Positions 43,676-53,853 of a stretch of DNA of 64,000 nt are shown here, piece after piece. A program made the translations under genes and the position numbers. The notes under the pieces are model-generated. The model searched no databases and was not told where the DNA came from. It was given only the letters and a program-made list of their open reading frames with translations. The DNA lies in assembly GCF_014138285.1 (NCBI RefSeq), contig NZ_JACGXN010000001.1, positions 733,314 through 797,313 on the forward strand. Direction: 5' to 3'. Each line of letters begins with the position of its first letter. Position 1 is the stretch's first letter. This DNA comes from Phyllobacterium myrsinacearum (GTDB lineage Bacteria > Pseudomonadota > Alphaproteobacteria > Rhizobiales > Rhizobiaceae).

Positions 43676-45280
43676 ATGACGATAAGCAATGCGACTGATG
43701 CACGATTGTTGAAAGACGAACACCCGCTCGACAAGCCAAGCAATTTAGGCAATTGGCCGAATTATGCTGTCGTCGCCATCCTGATCGCCGGCCTTTTTTA
43801 TGTCGGATACTCGCTTACCCAGGATTTGACCAGTTCGGTTGCAGTACCGTGGATACTGCTCGGCCTTGCGCTTGTCACCGCGCTGGGTTTTGAATTCGTC
43901 AATGGTTTTCACGATACGGCCAATGCCGTTGCAACGGTGATCTATACCAACTCGCTGCCCGCCGAGATCGCCGTCATATGGTCGGGTATTTTCAATTTCC
44001 TCGGAGTTATGACTGCCAGCGGTGCCGTCGCCTTCGGTATCATCTCGCTTTTGCCGGTGGAACTGATCATGCAGGTCGGCTCCAGCGCCGGTCTTGCCAT
44101 GGTGTTTTCGCTGTTGACGGCCGCCATCCTGTGGAACCTCGGCACGTGGTATCTCGGCCTGCCTGCGTCCAGCTCGCATACGCTGATCGGTTCGATTATC
44201 GGCGTCGGTCTTGCCAACCAGTTTCTCGCACCGACCGGCACTGCCACCAGCGGCGTTGACTGGTCCAAGGCAACAGAAGTTGGCATGTCCCTGCTGATTT
44301 CGCCGCTCGTCGGCTTCGGTATGGCTGCGCTGCTGCTTATCGCAATGAAGCTTCTGATCAGGAACAAAGCCCTCTACGAAGCGCCGAAAGGCCAGACACC
44401 TCCACCTCTCTGGATTCGCTGCCTGCTCATTTTCACCTGCACCGGCGTCAGTTTTGCCCATGGCTCCAATGACGGGCAGAAGGGCATGGGGTTGATCATG
44501 CTGATCCTGATCGGCGTTGTGCCAACATCGTTCGCGCTCAACCGCACCCCTGATATCAATTATCTCGAAGCCTATAAATCTGCCGCGACCGCAGCTGCAA
44601 CCACGCTGCGCTCCTATGAAAAGCCCGGCATCACTGTTACCGACGCCAATGCGGTGGTCAGCAATGCCGTGCGCAGCAAGACATGGAGTGATGAAACCAC
44701 CGTTGCATTGCGTCAGTTCATCGACCAGACCAATGCCAGCGTGTCACCCTATGGTTCCGCATCGACAGTTCCCGTCGGCATGGTCAGCAACACCCGCAAC
44801 AACATGTATCTGACCGGTGAAGCGCTGAAGCTGATCGACAAGGCCAAATTGCTGCCGATGCAGCCTGCTGATCTTGCCACCATCAAGACCTACCATCAGG
44901 CTATCGACAACGCGACGAAGTTCATCCCGACCTGGGTGAAGGTTGCCGTGGCGCTGGCACTTGGTCTGGGTACGATGGTGGGCTGGCGCCGTATTGTCGT
45001 GACTGTTGGTGAAAAGATCGGCAAGACCCACCTCACCTACGGACAAGGCGCCTCTGCCGAATTGGTCGCTATGGGGACAATCTTCACCGCGGACACGCTG
45101 GGCCTGCCTGTCAGCACAACCCATATCCTGTCGTCGGGTGTGGCAGGGTCGATGGTCGCTAACGGGTCAGGGCTGCAGATGTCGACAGTGCGCAACCTGC
45201 TGATGGCCTGGGTGTTGACACTGCCGGTGTCGATTGCCCTGTCCTTCACCCTGTTCGTGATCCTGCGCCACCTGATCTAG
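43676..45280 (+). CDS. pit: PiT-family inorganic phosphate transporter
   Basis: Inner-membrane H+/metal-phosphate symporter of 534 aa. The two PHO4 signatures are visible, GFEFVNGFHDTANAVATVIY in the first half and GVSFAHGSNDGQKGMG in the second, with about ten to twelve helices. A hydrophilic segment of about 130 residues (around 290-420) separates the helix blocks. GGGGA precedes the ATG at 43676; a GTG at 43646 opens the same frame. It is divergent from the synthase gene and ends at a bidirectional terminator. Confidence 0.92.
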   Translation: MTISNATDARLLKDEHPLDKPSNLGNWPNYAVVAILIAGLFYVGYSLTQDLTSSVAVPWILLGLALVTALGFEFVNGFHDTANAVATVIYTNSLPAEIAVIWSGIFNFLGVMTASGAVAFGIISLLPVELIMQVGSSAGLAMVFSLLTAAILWNLGTWYLGLPASSSHTLIGSIIGVGLANQFLAPTGTATSGVDWSKATEVGMSLLISPLVGFGMAALLLIAMKLLIRNKALYEAPKGQTPPPLWIRCLLIFTCTGVSFAHGSNDGQKGMGLIMLILIGVVPTSFALNRTPDINYLEAYKSAATAAATTLRSYEKPGITVTDANAVVSNAVRSKTWSDETTVALRQFIDQTNASVSPYGSASTVPVGMVSNTRNNMYLTGEALKLIDKAKLLPMQPADLATIKTYHQAIDNATKFIPTWVKVAVALALGLGTMVGWRRIVVTVGEKIGKTHLTYGQGASAELVAMGTIFTADTLGLPVSTTHILSSGVAGSMVANGSGLQMSTVRNLLMAWVLTLPVSIALSFTLFVILRHLI

Positions 45281-45295
45281 CGGCGGCACGTTGTA

Positions 45296-45322
45296 AAAAT
45301 GGCCGGTAATGCCGGCCATTTT
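45296..45322. terminator. Bidirectional terminator between pit and SDR gene
   Basis: A perfect 11-bp stem (AAAATGGCCGG/CCGGCCATTTT, 5-base loop) with T runs on both strands lies in the 50-base convergent gap, serving both genes. Confidence 0.8.
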
Positions 45323-45330
45323 CTGTTTGA

Positions 45331-46176
45331 TTAAGACGCTTTCGGTGCATCGGCGCCTTCGCTGACCTCAGCCCAGGCATCAAAGTCCCGCTGCAGTTCG
45401 GTAATCTTGTTGCGCGCACCGGCAAGCGCGGCTTTACCGAGCAACAGCCGCAACGGTGGCTTCTCTGCCTCGACCGCCTGCACGATTGCCTTGACTGCCC
45501 GCACCGGATCGCCGGGCTGATTGCCACTGGATGTTCTGATCTGCTGGGCCCGCTGATCGGATGTCTCGCGATAGTCTGCAATGGTCTTGGGCGCTTCGTT
45601 GGCCGAACGTCCGGCCCAATCCGTTCGGAAGCCACTTGGCTCAACGATCAGAACCTTGATGCCGAGATGTGCAGCTTCCTTCGACAGGGATTCCGAAAAG
45701 GCTTCAACGCTGAACTTGGTGGCGTTGTAAAAGCTCACGGCGGGATTGGCGACCAGACCACCAATGGACGAAATGTTGACGACAGTGCCTGACCGCTGCT
45801 TGCGCATGACGGGCAGGACAGCGCGGGTCATGTTGACGAGGCCCCAAACGTTGATCTCGAACATTTGCCGAACTTCATCAATGTCGCTCTCCTCGAGCGA
45901 GCCGAAATAGCCGATACCGGCATTGTTGACGAGCACATCGATGCGGCCAAAGCGGGCCTCCGCGGCCTTGACGGCAGCCGCGATATCCTCGGCTTTGGTC
46001 ACATCAAGCTTGAGCACAAGAGCCTTGTCCTCATTGCCCTTTGCCAGATCTTCAATCTGCGCGGTGTTACGCGCAGTGATAACAGTGGGATAACCCAGTT
46101 CAAGCGTATGGCGCGCAAGCTCGCGGCCAAAACCGGTTGAACAGCCAGTGATGAACCAGACAGGTTTCGATGTCAT
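45331..46176 (-). CDS. SDR-family oxidoreductase
   Basis: Short-chain dehydrogenase of 281 aa in the group often annotated as oxidoreductase/short-chain dehydrogenase of unknown substrate. The nucleotide motif is TGCSTGFG (about 10-17), followed by NNAGIGYFG, Ser in NISSIGGLVANPA and the YxxxK site in FYNATKFSVEAF. The C-terminal region with EPSGFRTDWAGRSANEAP is longer than in FabG-like SDRs. It is transcribed away from the SDR/aldehyde dehydrogenase pair after a 202-base gap, so it may be a separate unit. Confidence 0.87.
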   Translation of the reverse strand: MTSKPVWFITGCSTGFGRELARHTLELGYPTVITARNTAQIEDLAKGNEDKALVLKLDVTKAEDIAAAVKAAEARFGRIDVLVNNAGIGYFGSLEESDIDEVRQMFEINVWGLVNMTRAVLPVMRKQRSGTVVNISSIGGLVANPAVSFYNATKFSVEAFSESLSKEAAHLGIKVLIVEPSGFRTDWAGRSANEAPKTIADYRETSDQRAQQIRTSSGNQPGDPVRAVKAIVQAVEAEKPPLRLLLGKAALAGARNKITELQRDFDAWAEVSEGADAPKAS

Positions 46177-46350
46177 GAGAATGTCCTTGAAAGATGCGTT
46201 GCCCCGTTGACCGGTGCTCGATCAACCAGAAACAACCATTGAAAAATTGGACGACGCTTTGGATGTAGGCCAATGTGGACGTCATTCAAGACAAAATCGT
46301 GTGATTCAACGGCAAGTGCCGTTTGCCTTGCAATTGCATTGTACGCGGTT

Positions 46351-46365
46351 CGTGGTTCGACAAGC
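46351..46365. repeat. Dispersed repeat, partial copy 4
   Basis: CGTGGTTCGACAAGC matches the core of the elements at 13043 and 38754, then diverges. It is a truncated or decayed copy in the 202-base gap between two SDR genes. The remainder of that gap holds nothing I recognise. Confidence 0.4.
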
Positions 46366-46378
46366 AGTTGCCACACTC

Positions 46379-47128
46379 CTAAATGCAGCGCCCACCATCC
46401 ACTTCCAGCGCCACGCCGGTGATGAATTCCGCTTCGCTTGAAGCAAGCCAGAGTGCTGCATTGGCGATATCCAGCGGCGTTGAAAAACGGCCAAGCGGGA
46501 TTGAAGCCTTGAACTGCGCGCGCTTTTCCGGTGTGTCCTCACCCATGAACAGGCTGAGCATCGCGGTATCTCCCGCGACAGGGCACAGGCAATTGACCCG
46601 GATATTCTTCGGTGCGAGTTCAACCGCCATGGATTTGGTCGCGGCGATCGCCCAGCCCTTGGACGCGTTGTACCATGTCAGGCCCGGACGCGGGCGCAAG
46701 CCAGCCGTCGAAGCCGTGGTGATGATGGAGCCTCCGCCCTGCATTTCCATGATTGGCACCACGGCAAGTGTTGCGTAATAGATCGCCTTCATGTTCACAG
46801 CCGAGATCAGGTCGAACGTACTTTCATCCACCTCCAGCATCGAGCCGTTGCGATGTGTGAAACCGGCATTGTTGATCATGATGTCGACGCGGCCGAATGC
46901 ATCCATGGCCGCGGCGACCATGGCGTCGACATCTTCCTTGCGCGACACGTCGGCCTGAACAGCGATAGCATTTTTGCCGACGGCATCTGCGACCGCTTCG
47001 GCTCCCTTGTGGTTCAGGTCGGCGACAACGACATTGGCACCCTCTTCGGCAAAGCGCTTCACCATCCCCTCGCCGAAACCGGCTGCTGCGCCGGTGATGA
47101 TCGCTGTCTTGCCTGCCAAACGGGTCAT
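46379..47128 (-). CDS. SDR-family oxidoreductase, FabG-like
   Basis: Classical SDR of 249 aa. The nucleotide motif is TGAAAGFG (about 12-19), followed by DLN at the second strand, NNAGFTHRNG, Ser in ITTASTAGLRP and the YxxxK site in WYNASKGWA. The C-terminal FITGVALEVDGGRCI is typical. It lies 53 bases downstream of the aldehyde dehydrogenase gene on the same strand, so the pair may oxidise an alcohol through its aldehyde to an acid. The substrate is unknown. It does not look like a recent duplicate of the SDR at 45331-46176. Confidence 0.87.
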   Translation of the reverse strand: MTRLAGKTAIITGAAAGFGEGMVKRFAEEGANVVVADLNHKGAEAVADAVGKNAIAVQADVSRKEDVDAMVAAAMDAFGRVDIMINNAGFTHRNGSMLEVDESTFDLISAVNMKAIYYATLAVVPIMEMQGGGSIITTASTAGLRPRPGLTWYNASKGWAIAATKSMAVELAPKNIRVNCLCPVAGDTAMLSLFMGEDTPEKRAQFKASIPLGRFSTPLDIANAALWLASSEAEFITGVALEVDGGRCI

Positions 47129-47181
47129 ATCATTTCCTCATGCTTATGATCTTGGATTGATTGTTCTGCGAATTGGGCCAG

Positions 47182-48657
47182 TCAGTCGTGGCGGAATACG
47201 ACCGTTTTGGTTGCGGACATGTCGAACAGCGCTTCAAAACCCTTTTCCCGTCCATGGCCGGATTTCTTGAAACCGCCAAATGGCAGTTCGACGCCTCCGC
47301 CGGCGCCATAGGCGTTGACAAAAACCTGCCCGGCCCGAACCTTCTTGGCGACACGATGCTGGCGCGCGCCGTCCCGCGTCCAGATACCCGCAACGAGACC
47401 GTACTCCGTACCGTTGGCCAGCTTGATGGCATCCGCCTCGTCGTCAAATGCAAAGAGCGACAGCACCGGGCCAAACACTTCTTCCTGCGCCAGAACCGAA
47501 GCGGGATCGACGGCGCCGAAAAGCACCGGCGCGACATAATAGCCGTCCACCGGTGCATCGACGTGAATAGAGCCACGGGCAACAACCTCAATGCCGGACT
47601 CAGCAGCCGACGTGATGAAGTTCTCAACCTTGCGCTTCTGTGCGGGGTTCACCATCGGGCCGAGGTCAAGGTCCATATCGTGCGGCGCGGCGATGAGCTT
47701 GCTGAACCGCTCGCCCAGCGCTGCGGCGACGTCATTATAGATCGGGCGCTCGATCAGGATGCGGCTACCGGCCGAACAGGTCTGACCACCGTTCTGGATG
47801 ATGGCATTGACCAGAACCGGCAGGGCCTTTTCCACATCTGCGTCGGCGAAGACAATCTGGGGGGACTTGCCGCCCAGTTCCATGGTGACACCGCGATTAT
47901 TCGTGGCCGCGGCCTGCTGGATCGCGGTCCCGGTGACCGGCGAGCCGGTGAAGGTGACGTAGTTGATTCCCGGATGGGATGACAATGCCGCGCCTGCCTC
48001 GCGGCCATAGCCGGTAATGACGTTGAGAACGCCATCAGGGAAACCCGCTTCGATGGCCAGTTCACCGATCCGGATGGCGGACAGGGAGGCATCTTCTGCC
48101 GGTTTGATCACAAGCGTGTTGCCCATCGCCAGCGCGGCACCGACCACACGCGCCATGATCTGCATCGGGTAGTTCCACGGAATGATCCCGGCAACCACAC
48201 CGTGCGGCTCGCGCAGCGTCAGCGCCGTGAACCCGTCGAGAAACGGGATTGTGTCACCATGGATCTTGTCGGCGGCACCGCCGTAGAATTCATAATAACG
48301 CGCGGTTGCCACGACATCCGCCTTGCCCTGACGCACGGGTTTTCCGGTATCGCGTGATTCAAGGGCCGCGAGTTCGTCACCATGCTCTTCGACGAGCTGG
48401 CCAAGCCGTGTCAGCAGTCGTCCGCGCTCGAAGGCTGGCATCCTGCTCCATGGACCGTGTTCGAAAGCGTCCCGCGCCGCACGCACGGCGCTGTCCACAT
48501 CCTCGGCAGTGCCTGCCGGGATGGTTGCAAAAGGCAAACCGTCGGACGGACACAAAACAGTGATCGTTTCCTGAGAGAGTGCGGCGACACGCCGACCGTT
48601 AATGATATTCAGGAAATTCTTATCCTGTGCGACAATTCTGGAGAGATTCTGATCCAT
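47182..48657 (-). CDS. NAD(P)-dependent aldehyde dehydrogenase
   Basis: Aldehyde dehydrogenase of 491 aa with all catalytic residues: Asn162 in IIPWNYPMQ, Glu260 in MELGGKSPQ and nucleophile Cys294 in GGQTCSAGSR, plus the C-terminal EEVFGPVLS and LPFGGFKKSGHGRE. It resembles betaine-aldehyde and gamma-aminobutyraldehyde-type enzymes. A role in the putrescine pathway is possible but it is about 7 kb from the puu-like genes. It is upstream of and probably co-transcribed with the SDR gene, and divergent from zwf. Confidence 0.9.
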   Translation of the reverse strand: MDQNLSRIVAQDKNFLNIINGRRVAALSQETITVLCPSDGLPFATIPAGTAEDVDSAVRAARDAFEHGPWSRMPAFERGRLLTRLGQLVEEHGDELAALESRDTGKPVRQGKADVVATARYYEFYGGAADKIHGDTIPFLDGFTALTLREPHGVVAGIIPWNYPMQIMARVVGAALAMGNTLVIKPAEDASLSAIRIGELAIEAGFPDGVLNVITGYGREAGAALSSHPGINYVTFTGSPVTGTAIQQAAATNNRGVTMELGGKSPQIVFADADVEKALPVLVNAIIQNGGQTCSAGSRILIERPIYNDVAAALGERFSKLIAAPHDMDLDLGPMVNPAQKRKVENFITSAAESGIEVVARGSIHVDAPVDGYYVAPVLFGAVDPASVLAQEEVFGPVLSLFAFDDEADAIKLANGTEYGLVAGIWTRDGARQHRVAKKVRAGQVFVNAYGAGGGVELPFGGFKKSGHGREKGFEALFDMSATKTVVFRHD

Positions 48658-48815
48658 GACGGCTTCCTGCTTTGCAGCAATGGTATTGGAATTGAGCCGT
48701 CTTGGGAATGCATTTTGACGCAGAAGCCGGATCGGGACTGGCCTTTTTAAATCGATTAGATTATACAGGCCTGCATCAGCGAACGCATCATTTTGGCATA
48801 GCGAGACTCATTCTC

Positions 48816-50285
48816 ATGACAAGTCAGATTATTCCGGTCGAACCTTTTGACTGTATCGTATTTGGTGGCAGCGGCGATCTTGCCGAGCGCAAACTGATCC
48901 CCGCACTCTATCAACGCCAGCGGGACGGGCAACTGTCGGAACCCACCCGCATCATCGGAGCATCGCGTTCCGCCATGTCGGATGCCGACTACCGCAAATT
49001 TGCGGAAGCTGCGATCAAGGAACACGTCAAACCGGAAGAGATCGACAAGAAGCAGGTCGAGCAATTCCTGCAGCGGCTCTCCTATATCGCCGTTGATGCG
49101 ACATCCGACAATGGCTGGGACGATCTCAAGACTGCTATCGGCGATGCGAACAAGAAGATCAGGGCATTTTACCTCGCGGTCAGCCCGAGCCTTTTCGGCG
49201 ATATCGCCAGCCGCTTGAAGAAGTATGAACTCATCACCGACCAGACCCGTATCATTGTCGAAAAGCCGATTGGCCGCGACCTTCAGTCCGCCATTGCGCT
49301 CAATGATACAATCGGCAGCGTTTTCGACGAACAGCAGATTTTCCGTATCGATCACTATCTCGGCAAGGAGACTGTGCAGAATTTGATGGCTCTGCGTTTT
49401 GCCAATGCGCTTTACGAGCCCCTGTGGAACTCGGCGCATATTGACCACGTGCAGATCACCGTCGCTGAAGCCGTGGGCCTTGAAGGTCGCGCGGGTTACT
49501 ATGACACGGCAGGTGCGCTACGCGACATGGTGCAGAACCATATGCTGCAGCTACTCTGCCTTGTAGCGATGGAGCCGCCCGCATCCATGGATGCCGATGC
49601 GGTGCGCGACGAGAAGCTGAAAGTCCTGCGCTCGCTCGCCCGTATCGATGCCAAGAATGCAGAAGAGTTGACAGTCCGCGGCCAGTATCGCGCCGGTGCT
49701 TCCGCCGGTGGTCCGGTCAAGGGCTATCAGGAAGAACTCGGTTCAGCGAGCAACACGGAAACCTTTGTTGCCATCAAGGCTGAAATCGCCAATTGGCGCT
49801 GGGCCGGCGTGCCGTTCTATCTGCGCACAGGCAAACGTCTGGCGACACGCGCGTCCGAAATCGTCGTTTCGTTCAAGCCTATTCCGCACTCGATCTTTGG
49901 CGAAAGTGCGGGCCGTGTGGTTGCCAATCAGCTGGTCATCCGGTTGCAGCCTGACGAAGGCGTGAAGCAGTGGATGATGATCAAGGATCCGGGTCCGGGC
50001 GGCATGCGTCTGCGCCACGTTCCGCTCGACATGAGTTTTGCGGAATCATTCCAGGTGCGCAGTCCCGATGCCTATGAACGGCTGTTGATGGATGTGGTGC
50101 GCGGCAACCAGACACTGTTCATGCGTCGTGACGAAGTTGTGGCTGCATGGCGCTGGATCGATCCGATCCTGAAAGCCTGGACCGACAACGACCAGTCAGC
50201 GGCGGGTTATACCGCTGGAACATGGGGGCCATCCGCCGCCATTGCCTTGATTGAACGCGACGGACGGACCTGGCACGAGACATGA
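48816..50285 (+). CDS. zwf: Glucose-6-phosphate dehydrogenase
   Basis: Oxidises glucose-6-phosphate to 6-phosphogluconolactone with NADP. The protein is 489 aa, usual for the family. The N-terminal dinucleotide site is VFGGSGDLAERKLIPAL (about 15-30) and the active-site signature RIDHYLGKE is near residue 177. The ATG at 48816 (MTSQIIPVEPFD) was chosen over an upstream frame opening at 48702. Its TGA overlaps the pgl ATG, as the first gene of zwf-pgl-edd, the Entner-Doudoroff operon of rhizobia and Brucella. Confidence 0.96.
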   Translation: MTSQIIPVEPFDCIVFGGSGDLAERKLIPALYQRQRDGQLSEPTRIIGASRSAMSDADYRKFAEAAIKEHVKPEEIDKKQVEQFLQRLSYIAVDATSDNGWDDLKTAIGDANKKIRAFYLAVSPSLFGDIASRLKKYELITDQTRIIVEKPIGRDLQSAIALNDTIGSVFDEQQIFRIDHYLGKETVQNLMALRFANALYEPLWNSAHIDHVQITVAEAVGLEGRAGYYDTAGALRDMVQNHMLQLLCLVAMEPPASMDADAVRDEKLKVLRSLARIDAKNAEELTVRGQYRAGASAGGPVKGYQEELGSASNTETFVAIKAEIANWRWAGVPFYLRTGKRLATRASEIVVSFKPIPHSIFGESAGRVVANQLVIRLQPDEGVKQWMMIKDPGPGGMRLRHVPLDMSFAESFQVRSPDAYERLLMDVVRGNQTLFMRRDEVVAAWRWIDPILKAWTDNDQSAAGYTAGTWGPSAAIALIERDGRTWHET

Positions 50286-50986
50286 TCATGCAGCAGACAT
50301 TGAACAGTTTTGCCGACGGAAACGCCCTTGCTGAAGCATTGGCAACGAGTGTCGCAGCCCATCTGCAAGCCGCGTGCGACACGCGCGGCAAGGCAGTTCT
50401 GGCCGTATCGGGCGGCACAACTCCTGCACGTTTCTTCAAAGCTTTGTCTGTCAAGGAGCTGCCCTGGAACAGGATCACTGTCACGCTGGTGGATGAGCGT
50501 TTTGTGCCGCCATCCAATGATCGCTCCAACCAGAAGCTGGTGACGGAGCTGCTCCTGCAGAATGCTGCAGCGAAAGCCAATTTCGTCGGCCTTTATCATG
50601 CTTCTGCGAACACGGTAGAGGCTGTCCAATTGGCGACAACAGCCATTGCAGCCTTGGGCCAGCCATTCGATGTGACCATCCTCGGCATGGGCGGCGACGG
50701 TCATACGGCGTCGTTCTTTCCGGGCGGCGACCGTCTGGCCGATGCTATTTCAACGGAGCAGTCGGCACTTGTACTGCCGATGCAGGCGGAAGGTGCGGGC
50801 GAGCCGCGCCTGACACTCACGTTGCCGGTTATCGTCCATTCCCGCTTCGTTGTTCTGCACATCGAAGGCGACGGCAAAAAAGCTGTTCTGGATAAGGCGC
50901 TTGGTAACGGGGCAATCGCCGACATGCCCATTCGTGCCGTCCTGCGCCATACGCCTATCAATCTTGAGATTTTCTGGGCTCCATAA
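50282..50986 (+). CDS. pgl: 6-phosphogluconolactonase
   Basis: Hydrolyses 6-phosphogluconolactone to 6-phosphogluconate. The 234-aa DevB/SOL-type protein has [32 protein letters not shown] and [17 protein letters not shown], the family's substrate-binding blocks. The first ATG overlaps the zwf stop (ATGA); an ATG at 50288 is an alternative. It lies between zwf and edd (11-base gap), so all three steps to the Entner-Doudoroff dehydratase are made from one mRNA. Confidence 0.95.
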   Translation: MIMQQTLNSFADGNALAEALATSVAAHLQAACDTRGKAVLAVSGGTTPARFFKALSVKELPWNRITVTLVDERFVPPSNDRSNQKLVTELLLQNAAAKANFVGLYHASANTVEAVQLATTAIAALGQPFDVTILGMGGDGHTASFFPGGDRLADAISTEQSALVLPMQAEGAGEPRLTLTLPVIVHSRFVVLHIEGDGKKAVLDKALGNGAIADMPIRAVLRHTPINLEIFWAP

Positions 50987-50997
50987 GGAGAAAACCA

Positions 50998-52815
50998 ATG
51001 ACCGTCCTGCAAAGGGTCAAAAGCATTACCAACCGCATTCGTGAGAGGTCGATCCCGACCCGCGATGTCTATCTCGACCGCTTGCGTGAGGCTGCCTCCC
51101 ACAAGCCCAAACGCTCGGCTCTCGCCTGTGCCAATCTCGCCCACGGATTTGCTGCCTGCGGGCCATCTGACAAGGCTGCACTGGCCGGTGATGTGCTGGC
51201 CAATATCGGCATTATCACCTCGTACAATGATATGCTGTCAGCACATCAGCCATTCGAAACCTATCCTCAGTTGATCAAGGCGGCCATACATGAAGCGGGT
51301 GGCGTGGCGCAGGTTGCTGGCGGCGTGCCAGCCATGTGCGATGGTGTGACCCAGGGACAGCCGGGCATGGATCTGTCGCTGTTCTCCCGCGACGTCATCG
51401 CCATGGCGACGGCCGTTGGCCTGTCGCACGACATGTTTGATGCAGCGATCTATCTCGGCGTCTGCGACAAGATCGTGCCGGGGCTTGTCATTGGCGCTCT
51501 GACATTCGGACATCTGCCCGCCGTTTTCATCCCTGCCGGACCAATGACCACGGGTCTTCCCAATGACGAGAAGGCGAAAACGCGCCAGCTCTACGCGGAA
51601 GGCAAGGTTGGCCGCGACAAATTGCTGGAGTCAGAATCCAAGTCCTACCACGGTCCGGGAACCTGCACGTTCTACGGCACGGCCAATTCAAACCAGATGC
51701 TCATGGAAATCATGGGGCTGCATACGCCGGGCTCGTCCTTCATCAATCCGGGCACGCCTTTGCGTGACGCGCTGACACGCGAAGCCGCGAAACGCGCCCT
51801 TGCCATCACCGCGCTCGGCAATGAATATACGCCGGTCGGTGAGATGATCGACGAAAAGACAATCGTCAACGGCGTTATCGGATTGCACGCGACGGGTGGT
51901 TCGACCAACCATACCATGCACCTTGTCGCCATGGCTGCTGCTGCGGGTATCAAGCTGACATGGCAGGATATTTCGGACCTTTCCGACGTGGTGCCGCTGC
52001 TGGCCCGCGTCTATCCGAACGGCCTTGCCGATGTGAACCACTTCCATGCAGCGGGCGGCATGGGCTACATCATCCGCGAGCTGCTGGATGCAGGCATGCT
52101 GCACGAGGATGTGAAAACTGTCTGGGGCGAAGGCCTGCGTGCCTATACGATCGAGGTCAAGCTCGGTGAAAACGGCACCGTACAGCGCGATCCTATTCCG
52201 GTGGAAAGTGCCGACAAGAAAGTTCTTTCCACGGTCAAGGAGCCGTTCCAGGCAACTGGTGGCCTGAAGATGCTGAAGGGCAACCTTGGAACCGCCGTGA
52301 TCAAGACATCGGCTGTGAAGCCGGAGCGACGCATTATCGAGGCGCCTGCCATTGTGTTTGACAGCCAGGCAGCCCTGCAGGACGCATTCAAGGCCGGAAA
52401 ACTTGATCGCGATTTCGTGGCTGTCGTCCGCTTCCAGGGCCCAAAGGCCAATGGCATGCCGGAACTGCACAAGCTGACACCACCACTCGGTGTGCTGCAG
52501 GATCGCGGCCATATGGTTGCACTGGTGACGGACGGCCGTATGTCCGGCGCTTCGGGCAAAGTGCCCGCGGCAATCCACGTGACCCCGGAAGCGTTGAGCG
52601 GCGGCATTATCGCCAAGATCCGCGATGGCGATATTATCCGGCTCGATGCGGAAATCGGTACGCTCGATGTGCTGGAAGACCCTGAAGTTCTCGCGGCGCG
52701 TCCTGATCCCATTGTGGACCTCAGCCATAACAGCTACGGCATGGGTCGCGAGCTGTTCGCCGCGTTCCGCAACGTTGTCGGGCGCGCCGATGAAGGCGCT
52801 TCGGTTTTCAGCTGA
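50998..52815 (+). CDS. edd: 6-phosphogluconate dehydratase
   Basis: Fe-S dehydratase converting 6-phosphogluconate to 2-keto-3-deoxy-6-phosphogluconate. The 605-aa IlvD/EDD protein has cluster-ligand cysteines in VCDKIVPG (Cys156) and [13 protein letters not shown] (Cys223), with [10 protein letters not shown] and [17 protein letters not shown] also typical. AAGGAG lies six bases before the ATG. The partner aldolase gene (eda) is not in this window. The stop TGA abuts the stop of the convergent AraC-family gene. Confidence 0.96.
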   Translation: MTVLQRVKSITNRIRERSIPTRDVYLDRLREAASHKPKRSALACANLAHGFAACGPSDKAALAGDVLANIGIITSYNDMLSAHQPFETYPQLIKAAIHEAGGVAQVAGGVPAMCDGVTQGQPGMDLSLFSRDVIAMATAVGLSHDMFDAAIYLGVCDKIVPGLVIGALTFGHLPAVFIPAGPMTTGLPNDEKAKTRQLYAEGKVGRDKLLESESKSYHGPGTCTFYGTANSNQMLMEIMGLHTPGSSFINPGTPLRDALTREAAKRALAITALGNEYTPVGEMIDEKTIVNGVIGLHATGGSTNHTMHLVAMAAAAGIKLTWQDISDLSDVVPLLARVYPNGLADVNHFHAAGGMGYIIRELLDAGMLHEDVKTVWGEGLRAYTIEVKLGENGTVQRDPIPVESADKKVLSTVKEPFQATGGLKMLKGNLGTAVIKTSAVKPERRIIEAPAIVFDSQAALQDAFKAGKLDRDFVAVVRFQGPKANGMPELHKLTPPLGVLQDRGHMVALVTDGRMSGASGKVPAAIHVTPEALSGGIIAKIRDGDIIRLDAEIGTLDVLEDPEVLAARPDPIVDLSHNSYGMGRELFAAFRNVVGRADEGASVFS

Positions 52816-53796
52816 TCAATAAGTGGTGCGGCGCTCATCGGACGGTGAGCGCCCGAACTGTGCCCGGTAGCTCTGGGCAAAATAGGAATGGGATGTGAAG
52901 CCCGTTGCCAGTGCCACATCGAGGATGGGCGAATGGGTTTGCCGCAGCAACTCCCGCGCCCGTTCCAGCCGCAGACTCATGTAATAGCGGCCCGGTGTCA
53001 TATTGAGATGGCGCAGAAACAACCGCTCCACCTGCCGGACGGAAAGGCCAACTGCCTTGGCCAGCCGCACCGCTGATTTCGGCTGCTCGAGATTGTCAGC
53101 CATGAGCTCGACGATCTTGCGCAGTTTTTCCGATTTCCCCGTCAGGTCCCGTTCGGGCCCGATGCGCTGGCGATCCGTCTGCGAGCGAATGCGCTCGTGG
53201 TGGAACTGGTTGGCAACTTCATTGGCAAGGCCCGGATCAAAATCCTGCCGGATGATCTCCAGCATCAGATCGATCGATGTGGTTCCACCTGCACAAGTGT
53301 AACGCTTGCGGTCAATCTCGAAAACATTGCCGGTGCAGTCAATTTGCGGAAACCGCTCCTGAAAGCCTGCACGATTTTCCCAATGGATCGTGCAGCGATG
53401 CCCCTCGAGCTGGCCTGCTTCAGCGAGGATGTAACTGCCGATGTTAAGACCGCCAAGCGCAGCGCCGCGCCGTCCGAGATTGCGCAACGCTGCAATAACT
53501 TTGGGCTTGTCCTCAAACGCCGTGGTCAACCCGGCGCAGATGAAGAAAATATCGGCAGCAGGGAGTTCTGCCAGCGAATACTGAACATTGATCTGCAAAC
53601 CATTCGAGGCAGTCACCGCCTCACCCGTGGCAGACACGGTGGTCCACGCATAGAACGGCTCTTCGGCCATCCGATTGGCCGTGCGCATCGTATCGATGGC
53701 AGCGGCAAGGCTGAACATCGGGAATTTGTCGACAAGCAGAAAAGCGAAGGTTCTACTGACCTTAAGGGCTTCGGGCATATGCTGTTCTAACGACAA
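52816..53796 (-). CDS. GlxA-family AraC-type transcriptional regulator
   Basis: Regulator of 326 aa with an N-terminal DJ-1/PfpI-like amidotransferase-fold domain (about 15-190; AAALGGLNIGSYILAEAG without the catalytic Cys) and a C-terminal AraC domain (about 225-320; SVRQVERLFLRHL, ILDVALATGFTSHSYFAQSY). The GlxA group includes GbdR and related regulators of choline, glycine betaine and sarcosine catabolism. Its position next to folD and a sarcosine oxidase gene supports a role in methylamine or sarcosine use. It lies 57 bases downstream of folD on the same strand. Confidence 0.87.
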   Translation of the reverse strand: MSLEQHMPEALKVSRTFAFLLVDKFPMFSLAAAIDTMRTANRMAEEPFYAWTTVSATGEAVTASNGLQINVQYSLAELPAADIFFICAGLTTAFEDKPKVIAALRNLGRRGAALGGLNIGSYILAEAGQLEGHRCTIHWENRAGFQERFPQIDCTGNVFEIDRKRYTCAGGTTSIDLMLEIIRQDFDPGLANEVANQFHHERIRSQTDRQRIGPERDLTGKSEKLRKIVELMADNLEQPKSAVRLAKAVGLSVRQVERLFLRHLNMTPGRYYMSLRLERARELLRQTHSPILDVALATGFTSHSYFAQSYRAQFGRSPSDERRTTY

Positions 53797-53853
53797 TCCG
53801 GTTGTAAACCAATGGATGAGAGTATTCGTCGGCCATATTGACCGGAAAATACC

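Noticed and set aside
45331-47128. Tandem duplication of SDR genes
   Set aside because: The two proteins differ in length, glycine motif and C-terminal region, so they represent separate SDR groups.
51688-52728. Open frame of 346 codons antisense to edd
   Set aside because: It lies wholly inside a conserved gene with intact Fe-S ligands on the other strand.
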